This document shows, in pieces, positions 1 to 9,034 of a DNA stretch of 64,000 bases; positions within the stretch are counted from its first letter, which is position 1; each line of letters starts with the position of its first letter. The translations under genes were made by a program, and so were the position numbers. The notes under the pieces are model-generated. The model made no database searches. It saw only the letters and a program-made list of their open reading frames with translations, and was not told the DNA's origin. The DNA comes from Gnetum montanum (taxonomy: Eukaryota; Streptophyta; Gnetopsida; Gnetales; Gnetaceae): contig MNCI01023311.1 of assembly GCA_015680685.1 (NCBI GenBank), positions 67,709-131,708 of the forward strand, given 5' to 3'.

Positions 1-245
1 AAAGAAAAAAATTCTAACTTTCAAATGGAAAAAATGCAAGAGCTTCGCTACTACTAAAATTTGGACTCCCTATAAATGTGGTGAGTAGACGTGTATTTAT
101 AGGTGATGGATAGACACCACGTCGATGAGGCATCATCGACGTAGGTCAAAATGCATTGATAGGGCCTTGTAGATGAGGCCTCGTCGATGCGATTGACTAC
201 GTTGATGAGGCCTTGTCAACGTAGCCAACCAACAACAACTCATCA
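1..245 (-). repeat. TE-1 3' LTR (truncated by window edge), U3 part
   Basis: This matches the last 245 or so bases of the right-hand LTR at about 35390-35630, including the run before the TATA-like region and the array of GAGGCCTC-centred palindromes at about 110-235. It ends in CTCATCA at 245 and is followed directly by the polypurine tract complement. In element orientation this is the start of U3, with TATAAATA on the minus strand near 95-105. Confidence 0.9.
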
Positions 246-285
246 TACCCCCACGACTAAATGAAAACTCATCCTCGAGTTCTTT
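246..285 (-). promoter_or_regulatory. TE-1 polypurine tract and conserved pre-PPT block
   Basis: On the minus strand a G-rich tract (GTGGGGGTA) abuts the TGATGAG start of the 3' LTR. This is the plus-strand primer position for reverse transcription. Just upstream is a block reading CTCGAGGATGAGTTTTCA that recurs before the PPT of TE-2, TE-3 and TE-5, and in weaker form in TE-4. Confidence 0.85.
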
Positions 286-2465
286 TACAAAATTGGGAAG
301 GTATGGGATTATTGATTGACTTTTCATTCAACAAAACAAACTTGACTAACTTGACAAAAAATGGAGTGCCCGAGTGTACAGATCAACACATTACAAAAAT
401 GGTGGTGTTCAGGACACAAAATTGAACACCATGACACAACTCATCAAAAATTGGATAACATGTTCCTTCATGATGTGAAACTTGTTGAAGAAGATCAAGT
501 GGTCCTAGGCGGTGGTAGTTCTTGAGGCTTCGAGGAATCTTCACCAGCTTCACGCATTGGTAGTGGTTAAGGCTATAGTTGTCCTACTGTTGTTGCAACT
601 TCAGGTGGAAGATAGAAAGCATCTGATAGTGCTTTCATTTTCTCCTCCTTACTCTTAGGATCATGCATCATTCACATAGCTTCCCCAATGTGGTTTGGAA
701 TGGGCACCTCCCAAGGATACAGGATCGCTGGAAACAACTCCTTAGCATTAACAAACCAAGTAGTGAATTGTTTGCATTTAATGTTGAATGCTCACACTAT
801 GTTCTTTAGCTCCTAGTAGTCATTCATCTATCTAGCTAGGTCCTTGGTAATGGATCGTTGATTTGTGAATCATCCTTTGAGGATTTTGAGTTCAACGTTA
901 GCAATCTCAAGCTTTTGCATGGTATCCTTGTGGTGTTTGAACTTGGCCTTGTATAGAAAATATGAGCTAGCCACCTGCTTCTTCAATTCTGACCATGGCT
1001 GTCTGGCTATCAACATTGTCAAGTTTGCATAATGAAGATTGGCCAACTCCATATACTCTATCATTTCTTCGATCTACAACTCCTTCAAGAAGATATTCGC
1101 TTTGTTATAGGCATTAATCCCATCAAGGATGGGTTGCCACATTTCTCTTCCTTTGTTGGAGTTGCTAGAGGGCTTCATTTATCTTAGCCTTTACCATCTA
1201 GATTTCTTTTTCATTAATTTATTTTAGCAAGCCAACTTAGTCCCTGTAGTGATTTTTCACCCTTTCAAACTTGAGAGCTTCATTTTTCCAGGTGGCGATT
1301 TCGATGGTAGACTTTTGTTTCAAGGTGTGTACCTCCTCCATTAATAGATTTTGGTTTACCATGGCCAATTTTCTCAGTTCAATGTTGACTTTGGCAAGCT
1401 GCTCCTGCTATTAATAAATGAATTTCTGCATTTAATCTCTTTGAGCATCAACATTTTGTAGGTGATGATTTTGCGCGATCAGTGCCTCATTTTCTTGGCA
1501 CATCTAATTCAAGTCCTTTTTAATTAAATGTGTTTCAACTCCTACCATAGATAATTTGAAGATGGCCATTATTGCTTCCTCCTCAGCATTTTGAAATTGT
1601 TCTTGAAGTTGTTTGATAGCTTCATCTCTTATCATTGCTAGGCTAAGGATTGTTTGCTCTGCCAGTTGGGCACAAAGTTCAGTAACCTCCATGACCAAGC
1701 GTTGACTTTGCTCTTGAGTCATTTCTATTTGCCCCTCCAAAATGATGCATTTGCACCTTGCATTTAGCAGCTCCAACTAGGTTGCAATGATGTTCTCCGA
1801 AAGATCAAAGATATCCAAAGTTGGTTACCTAGTTCCCACTAGTTGTTTCAATAGTTGTTCATGCTAGGCTGCATTCAATCTCTTGCTGATCATGCCTATG
1901 GATGTCTACACATATTAGAGTGCAGATACATCTAGTATAGATGCTGCTGGTGCATTCAATGCTTCAACTACATGGTTAGCTACCACTTTTGCCACTGTTT
2001 CCTGCCCTTGGTGCTACATCACTAAGACAATTGCCTCTTCACCTTTCTCCAACCTCACTGAGAAAGTGGTGGAATTCCTAGAGATTTTTGGGAATAGATG
2101 ATGTGTTGTTAATGACACAATCATCTCTTGAGCATTGGGATCCAACCTCAAAGGTAGTTGCATTCTTCGGGTAGAGAAAATGAAACCACCCCTCTCCATT
2201 TGATTAATTATTCAAACCACCTCATTAAGGTGACTCATTGTTGGTTGATACATAGATGGATCCACCCCACTCATTCCTGCCTGTTGCTCTTGTTCACTCA
2301 AGAGCTGCTCTCAGATTTGTCATAGATGCTCAAGAACTATGCATGCCTCTAATGTTATCTCCTGAGTGGGTGGTGGTGGTGGCAGGTCCTCTTCTTGGAT
2401 GGCTGCTAGCATTTTGTCCTTCATCGAAACACAAGGGAGTATGCCTGAGAGTGTCATTGGAATAG

Positions 2466-4210
2466 CGAACAATACCTACCCTCTTACAAAGTTTTCTTAT
2501 AAGGCATGGAAAGGGTAGGGTCCTCCTTCCACGTTTGGTCTCCTTGAAACACTTTTCAATCTCCAAATAAATTAGCTATGGAAGGTTAATGGGAAATTTC
2601 CCATATAAACTGAATGATGCGGCAAACCGTTTGGAGACATGAAAGCTAATTCCTGATAAATGATCACAGAATAGGAATCAGGGTTTTAACAGTTAGATGT
2701 GGCTGTTTTACGAAGTACTTTTAAGGTTGTGTTTGGTCTAGTGTGAAAACTAGCTTGGGTCAGTAGGTTGCAACGACGTGATCTGCTACCCGCATCACGA
2801 AGAAGTGGTGAAGCCAGCTATCACTATGCCGCGAGCGAATGTGTGGGATTTTGGAAGTAGGTGTCGGGTTGATCAGATCATAGCAAAAGATTATATCATG
2901 CAACCCGTGGAAAACCTTGAACGCCCAGATAGGCACATGCATGAGCAGAGAAGGCGGTCACCTTTTGGCCTCACTATTGGATTAAGGTGATAGGCCACAA
3001 TCTTGAAATAAATTTGCTCTATCGGTGTGAGCACGCCATACTCCTTATGATCCACCTTGTAACATCGCTAGGTCCACTTCCTTTTTGCCTCAGGGTTGCA
3101 TTTTGTTGATATCTCCACTAGCTGTGTTTCGATGTGTGGTAACCCTAGTGCCTATGTAATGGCCTCCACTGAGTAGGAAACTTGAAAATCCTTAATTTTT
3201 ACAATAGACCCTGGCCTTCAGCTGTTCCAAAAGAGATAGATCTCTCCCATGTACCATTCCCCATTGGTCATGATGATTGGCCACATGGAAGATGTTTGCA
3301 ATTATGTTCTGACATCCTCTAAAGCTTTCTCCAAAAATGGCTAGAAGTTTATTTCTTGAAGAACTGATCTTTGGATATCTTAGGACTTGATGATGTCTAG
3401 GTAGGCTTGAGTCAAAGTGGCCTCAAGCCTAGGCATAGGTCCAGGCACTTCTCCTCATTGAGATTAGTTTGTAGGCACTTCTTTTTCTGGAATTTGTTGA
3501 ACAATACCTACCCTCTTACAAAGTTTTCTTATAAGGCATGGAAAGGGTAGGGTCCTCCTTACATGTTTGGTCTCCTTGAAACACTTTTCAATCTCCAAAT
3601 AAATTAGCTATGGAAGGTTAATGGGAAATTTCCCACTTAGAGCAGCACATGCATAAGCAGAGAAGGTAGTCACCTTACTTGGCCTCACCGTTGGATTAAG
3701 GTGATAGGCCAAAATATTGAAATAAATTTTCTTTGCTGGTGTGAGCACGCCATACTCCTTATGATCCACCTTGTAACATCGCTAGGTCCACTTCCTTTTT
3801 GCCTCAGGGTCATGTTTTGTTGATATCTCTACTAGTTGTGTTTCAATGTGTGGTAACCCTAGTGCCTGTGCAATGGCCTCCGCTAAGTAGGACACTTGAA
3901 CGTCCTTAATTTTTACAATAGACCCTGGCCTTTAGCTATTCCAAAAGAGATAGATCTCTCCCATGTACCATTCCCCACTGGTCATGATGATTGGCCACAT
4001 GGAAGAGGTTTGCACTTGTGTTTTGACATCCTCTAGAGCTTTCTCCAAAAATGGCTAGAAGTTTATTTCTTGAAGAACTAATCTTTGGATATCTTAGGAC
4101 TTGATGATGTCTAGGTAGGCTTGAGTCAAAGTGGCCTCAATCCTAGGCATAGGTCCAGGCACTTCTCCTCGTTGAGATTGTTTTGTAGGCACTTCTTTTT
4201 CTGGAATTTG
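2466..4210. repeat. Tandem duplication inside TE-1 ORF3
   Basis: A segment of about 712 bp occurs twice head to tail: copy 1 at 2466-3498 (longer because it holds a 329-bp insert) and copy 2 at 3499-4210. The copies are near-identical over long stretches, for example 2466-2603 against 3499-3634 and 2933-3498 against 3643-4210. TE-3 has one copy at the equivalent place, so the duplication is specific to TE-1. Confidence 0.85.
2604..2932. other. Foreign 329-bp insert in copy 1 of the ORF3 duplication
   Basis: This replaces about 9 bp present in copy 2 and in TE-3. It is more GC-rich than its surroundings and matches nothing else in the window. It has no visible terminal inverted repeats and no clear target-site duplication. 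On the plus strand an open frame of about 60 codons crosses 2757-2942 (it includes VWDFGSRCRVDQIIAKDYI), preceded by an intron-like stretch ending in CAG. It could be a captured host exon or filler DNA from break repair. I do not recognise the protein. Confidence 0.55.
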
Positions 4211-4372
4211 TCAAATAGATTCCACTTTGGGCTCCTCATGAAGAGGTCCCGTTGCATGGGTCACCTCTTGTTGTTCTTGTTCTTATTCTTACTAGCCCCT
4301 TCCAACTCTGGGTCGCTTCTCCCATGGTTGTGAGGGTTCTCCTTCCTATGGGTGCTTTTATTTAGGTGCCAT

Positions 4373-4680
4373 CTGCAATCACAATAGAACCATGGATTAG
4401 CAATCATTGTGTAAGCTTAAAACAAATGGGATACCTTAACTCTTAAGGGTAGTTACACTTGGATAAGTTGTGATTATGGCTAATTTAATTAACTTAATTG
4501 TTATTTCTATTTACACCTTGTCATTGATAAATCATCTTAGAGGTTGTTGGAAGGGTTAACTTGGAAAAAGTTGATGTTTATGTATGATTAAAGTTACTAA
4601 CCCTTAGGGGAGTTAGAAAAAATTTTCAAAAATTATATCAGAAACCGTAAGGTTTGTGGCCCCCATGATAAAGATCTTAC
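4373..4680 (-). promoter_or_regulatory. Putative intron upstream of TE-1 ORF3
   Basis: On the minus strand a strong donor reading AGAG/GTAAGA lies at 4680. An acceptor reading TTGTGATTGCAG ends at 4373, immediately before the ORF3 ATG. The acceptor is conserved in TE-3 (ending CTGTAG before ATGGCACC) and in TE-5. The 308-nt intron is inferred; the TE-3 donor would fall at or near an N gap and cannot be checked. Confidence 0.5.
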
Positions 4681-4825
4681 CTCTGGTAAGTGCAAGATCA
4701 AAAAACGGAGTGATTTGGACAAACGGTTTGAAAGTTATGAACTTTGGAAGGTTTTGGGCTCTGAAAAATTGCAAAAATTCCCCGTGTGTTATGAGCAAAT
4801 GATAAAAAATTCCAAAGTGTTTGGC

Positions 4826-4930
4826 AGTATATATAATATTTTTGTATTGCATTGATGAGGCCTCGACAATGGGGCCTTGTCAATGGGGTTAGTTGCATCG
4901 ATGAGGCCTCGACAATGCAACTATTGACCA
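4826..4930 (-). promoter_or_regulatory. Putative internal promoter of TE-1: palindrome array plus TATA
   Basis: Read on the minus strand, repeated GAGGCCTC-centred palindromes (about 4850-4920) are followed by ATTATATATAC (4827-4840). This copies the arrangement in the U3 of the element's own LTRs, where the same palindromes precede TATAAATA. ORF3 begins about 455 bp downstream. TE-3 has an equivalent module at 20300-20400. The stretch from TATA to the putative donor contains no ATG. Confidence 0.5.
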
Positions 4931-4939
4931 CTATTAACT

Positions 4940-6416
4940 TCCATTGACTTTGGTCAAACTTTCAAAATACAAGGATTTTTTTAATGAAATTGGGATCAAA
5001 TGAAAGCTTAGAAGACCAAGAATAGTATGAAATCATGAGAAGAGGGTGTTAAAGTTCATAAATTGTAAAAATTGGAGAAAAATGATTTAATGGATGAATG
5101 CAATGAAAGATTAAGAAGTACTGAGTGGTTTACATAATGAAAAATATGAAATATAAGATTATAGCGATGTCAAAGATATGGAACCTTAACTAATCAAGCC
5201 AAAAGCTATGCAAGTGGGTCCTCCCCATAGTAGGCTCATGCCCTTTTTGCCCTTGCATAACCTCAACTAAGAAGTCTGTGGGCCCCATGGTCGATGTAAT
5301 GATCATGACAAGTTAAAGACTAACCCAAAAGAATCCACTCAAGAATCCCAACATGTTAGATTAAGACATAGGACATAACATACAACCCAGTAGTGAGGTG
5401 AGTTATGGCAACATGGATGGATGATAGAGAAGGTGGAATGGAGTTCCAAATTAAGGTCATAAGAAGTCCCTTGTGGAAGTGTGGTTAAAATGACCCGAGA
5501 AGTTCCATCCTCAATCTAGACCAAAACCATCTACTTTTAGTGACTTCACATCACCACTCTAAGATTGATCCATTCACTCGAGACACAAGAGTGTCCCCAC
5601 AAGACAACAACCATTCTATAAAGAGGAGAGAGAAGTAGGAAGTGAGAGAGAGAGGGCCTTAGTTAGAGGGGACCTTTAGGCAGAGGTGTATGTCTTTTGA
5701 GTTCCATAACTAGTACTTGTAGCCCTTTTATTTGTCCAAGGGGTGTGCTTTGAATTCCCATTATTTTTTTTTTGTTTTTTTAAAAATGGGAACCACACCA
5801 TGCGAGGACTTATTCATGTCAAAGGAATGTGCTTTGAATTGCCATCATTTTTATTTTTTATTTTTTTTTAATGATGGGAACCACACCATGCAACAATGTT
5901 ATTTGTCTTCCTATCATTGGTAGTGTGGAATAATAAGAAGCTAGCAAAAAACACTCAAGCACTCAAGAAAGAGGAAGAGTACAAAGAGTATTGAGTCTCC
6001 TTGAAGTCACACCCTTTACAAGCCTTTGGATCCTTCCTAATTTTGGAACTACTAAGGTTATTGATTGATTACAAGTTTCTTTAATGAAAAAGGAACCTCA
6101 AATTCCCAGAACAAGGAAAACCATAGAGTTCTTTGGATGGGTGGACGATGTGGACTCATTGCTTGTCCCATGAAAAATAAACCATGTCAAAGTCATCAAA
6201 CATCAAAATTCAAAAATAGAAACTGAACATCGACAATCACACATTAAGCACAAACCATCATTAGTAAATAGCAACAGTAGCATTGTGTCCTGTGACAATA
6301 AAGTAGATTTATTAGTAAAAATGAGAAAATATCACACTTAATCAAAAGAAACATAAGAAACAAAATAAATTAAAATATATAAGAAAGTGTAAAATAATTA
6401 AGAAAATTTAAATGTA
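4940..6416 (-). other. TE-1 pol-ORF3 spacer, non-coding
   Basis: No credible coding region. It aligns block by block with the spacers of TE-3, TE-5 and TE-2: a GCAAGTGGGTCC block near 5210, a CTTTTAGTGACTTC block near 5530, the hairpin pair at 5735-5890, a conserved GAGTCCA block near 6150 and the T-rich minisatellite region after 6360. The shared order shows the spacer is an inherited part of the element and not random insertion. Confidence 0.75.
5735..5893 (-). repeat. Two tandem hairpin units in TE-1 spacer
   Basis: Each unit of about 85 bp has one arm with GGTGTGCTTTGAATTCCCAT, a T-rich loop and a second arm with ATGGGAACCACACC, so GGTGTG pairs with CACACC and TTCCCAT with ATGGGAA. The units are at about 5737-5808 and 5821-5892. 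The same duplicated foldback is in TE-5 and TE-3; TE-2 has one copy. Confidence 0.7.
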
Positions 6417-7848
6417 CTAAAAATGGTATAAAATTTGAAAAATTTGAAAATAAAAAATTTGTATGATCAAAAATGTGAAAAATAAAAAGGGTAGAAAAAC
6501 TGAGAGGCCATGGTAACGGTTAGCATGGATGGCATTGCCCTCATAACTGAGTTGGAAGGAGGAGATCCAAAAGATATAATGTGGGTGTCCATAAGGTGAG
6601 GTAGTATTTACACTGACCAATCTTAATTCTAGGAAAGGTTTAATTTGTTGGATATTGACCAACTGCTTTTTATTTAGGTTGTCAGGTTTGTAAATTATCA
6701 TGGCCCTAGAGGGAAAGGTTTGATTAATTATATAAGGTCCCTTCCACAATGTTTGAAATTTTTCCTTTTGAGGTACATGTGTGGGGTTCTAATAGAGGAC
6801 CTTATCTCCTAGTTGAAACCTTACTTTCCTAATTCTAAGGTCATGGCGTTGCTTACTAAATGCCTCATTCACCTCATTTAAAGATAGGGCCACTAAGCGA
6901 TTTTCATCTAGCATGTTCAAATTGATTAATCTCTCATTTTGTGCTAAACTTAGGTCAAGGTCTAGTTTACAGGTCGTTGAGAGTGTACAGAGCTTAGATT
7001 GAATTGGGAGTGTTGGAAGTTTTCTGTACACTAACTCATAGGGAGAATATCCAATAGGAAGTTTCCAAGTTGATCAGTAAGCCCAGAGAGTATCATTAAG
7101 TTTTGTACTCCAATCCTTCCTATATTTGCTAATGGTTCACATTAATATTTTTGTAATCTCCTGGTTGGTTACCTCTACTTGATCGTTGGCTTGGGGGTGG
7201 CAAGGTGTTATTAATTTATGTTCTACCCCCAACCATTGCATTAATTTTCTAAATGTGGCATCTATGAAATGAGTCCCATTATTAGAAATTAGTGAATGTG
7301 GAACCCCAAACCTATTGACGATATGTTGTTGTATAAATTTGGCGGTAGTGGATGGTGTGCAATTTATAATAGCTACCACTTCAGTCCATTTTGTGCAATA
7401 GTCAACAACTACTATAATATACGCTTTCCTATTAGACATGGGTGTGATGGGACCCATGAAGTTAATGCCCCATATGTTGAAAGGTTCTAGTGGTTGAATT
7501 CACTGTTGAGGATCTTCCATACGAGTGGTCATCCTGTCGTCACGTTGACAATGTTCACAAGACTTGACAAACAAGTGGACATCCCTAAATATTGTGGGCC
7601 AATAGTACTCTGCCATTAGGATTTTTATGGCTGTGTGTCTCCCTACATAGTGGCCTCCATAAGGTCCTTTAGGAGCATCTTGGAGAATGTGTAGTTAATC
7701 TTTGTCAAGGACACACCAATGGATGAGGCCATCAGCACACACCTTGTAAAGGTGTCCATTAATTTCCATGAAGTATTTGACCCGATGAAGAAATTTTTGC
7801 TTTTTCCTAAAATCCAAGTCTTGTGGCATTTCTTGAGTAAGAAGATAT
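6417..7848 (-). pseudogene. TE-1 integrase, main part
   Basis: The catalytic core is at 7137-7457, with VVVDYCTKW (first Asp), ISNNGTHF and HPQANDQVEVTNQEI (Glu). The second catalytic Asp, normally in a DNG motif, is Asn here, so the D,D,E triad is broken. Upstream are remnants of the zinc-binding N-terminus. Downstream (6789-7031 and 6600-6749) lie the C-terminal conserved segments RKVRFQLGDKVLY and MWKGPYII. TE-2 interrupts the gene at its 5' end at 7848/14986. Frameshifts separate the pieces. The product would insert element cDNA into the plant genome. Confidence 0.85.
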
Positions 7849-7853
7849 GTGAG
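7849..7853. repeat. TE-2 target-site duplication, left
   Basis: GTGAG, matched by GTGAG at 14986-14990. The empty site in TE-5 (near 45895) reads through as GGTGAGAATGCC, which confirms the 5-bp duplication and the insertion point. Confidence 0.92.
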
Positions 7854-7967
7854 TGATGAGACGCGATTCGCATGAGCCGTGATATCACGTACGCGATATC
7901 GCATATCGCATCGTCCCCTGCGATGTCGCATATGCGATATCGCGGTCCGTCGTCAAATCTATAAATA
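7854..7967 (+). promoter_or_regulatory. U3 palindrome array and TATA box of TE-2
   Basis: Several copies of GATATCGC/GCGATATC and CGTACGCGATATC sit between the LTR start and TATAAATA. The 3' LTR repeats this at 13980-14134, with different copy spacing. The solo LTR at 33550 keeps about one unit. The position just upstream of TATA suggests an enhancer or operator-like role; this is inference. Confidence 0.65.
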
Positions 7968-8893
7968 AGAGGTGGCACTCCCCTTATTTCCCATCCTGAT
8001 CTAGAAGTAGGGAAACTCTGGCAGTTTGATCACTCCAGAGATAGATTATTTTTCCATGTGCCGGTAGTAGAAGTCCTAAAGTGAATGGATCTTTATTCGA
8101 GCAAGATTGTACCTGAACACAAGTTATGTATAGCAATAAATACGAACTTCCTGGATAAACCTTACAGTGCATGGAATATGATTTTATTTATTATTTTCTC
8201 TCTCACCCTTAAACTCCTAGAATGTGGTATGAGTACAACTTGATTACGAGCATCTAAGGATGTGTACGGTTAGTCAAGGAATCAGCTGCTCATCACATGC
8301 GGTATGAGTACTACTTGATTACTAGCATCTCATGTGACTACTTGGTAACCTAGTGGCGTATCCAGGATCTACGCTTGGTAATCCCAGTGGTAGTCGTGCA
8401 CGGTGGATGTGTATGGTTAGTCAAGGAATCGGCTGCTCATCGCACTTAGGCTAGATAGATTCTCTCAACCCTTTCCTCCTAGTTAAGTGCCTCAGTACGA
8501 CCACTTCGAGCACGTGCATTACGTTTTGTGATCCCAGTAATGATTAGCGTTTGGTAGCCACAGTTGCATCAGTTTAGGGTGTGTACGGTAAGTGGGAACG
8601 GATGCTGATGCTAGTTAATTTAGACTTAGTTCATTAGTTAGAGTTAGTTAGTTTCTCAACCCTTCACCCTTTAGCATAGAAGACATAAAACATAAAAGAC
8701 CATAAAAATCATATACCTTGGACTTACTTAACCATACACCGTGACAAACACAAGTAAGTATGAGAAGACAACAAATGATTAACCCCAAGTGTTCCATGGG
8801 GCGTGTAGGAATTTAGTCTACGGAGTTCAACTGGATCGCGTGTGCTACGCTCATTTCGTATGGTTGAGTATAGGGGTACCTTGCCACTCATCA
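7854..8893 (+). repeat. TE-2 5' LTR
   Basis: Starts TGATGAG and ends CTCATCA. U3 begins with an array of palindromes related to GCGATATCGC (about 7860-7945), followed by TATAAATA at about 7960-7967. R/U5 holds repeated modules containing TGATTACGAGC, GTGTACGGTTAGTCAAGGA and TGGTAATCCCAGTGG. The LTR is about 1040 bp. Confidence 0.92.
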
Positions 8894-8913
8894 TTGGCAC
8901 TGTTGTCGGGGAC
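8894..8913 (+). promoter_or_regulatory. TE-2 primer-binding site (tRNA-Asp type)
   Basis: TTGGCACTGTTGTCGGGGAC directly follows the 5' LTR. It differs by C-to-T and G-to-A type changes from the plant tRNA-Asp 3' complement TGGCGCCGTTGCCGGGGA used by Athila-type elements. Confidence 0.88.
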
Positions 8914-9034
8914 TAAGTGTTTGTGCGTCATATAGAACATAAGGATATCATTCACATCATTGTGAGCCTTAACGAACCTTCGGGTTAATCAAAAGAGAAA
9001 ATTTATATAACAGTGAATTAGCACACCGATAACA

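Larger units (their letters stand above)
480..4372 (-). pseudogene. TE-1 ORF3 (env-position ORF; PF20167-like region plus coiled coil), broken and partly duplicated
   Basis: The ORF starts at an ATG whose complement is 4370-4372 (protein begins MAPK), placed exactly after a conserved AG acceptor. The N-terminal half carries the motif LPFPCLIRKLCK near 2480-2520, also seen in TE-3. From memory this resembles the plant-retroelement domain PF20167 ('putative plant transposon protein'). The C-terminal half (about 1150-1800) is rich in heptad-like E/Q/L/A sequence and is best read as coiled coil. The function of this ORF in plant gypsy elements is not established. A tandem duplication (2466-4210), a 329-bp foreign insert and many stops make it non-functional. 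The C-terminal end is uncertain. Confidence 0.7.

Noticed and set aside
7860-7945. Regularly spaced short palindromes that might be taken for a CRISPR array or satellite
   Set aside because: They have no constant spacers, lie inside an LTR in a plant genome, and recur at the same LTR position in other copies.
7643-7978. A 111-codon minus-strand frame mixing integrase-like and palindrome-derived residues
   Set aside because: It spans the TE-2/TE-1 insertion border; the YRICDIAGDDAICDIAY part is just the U3 palindrome array translated.
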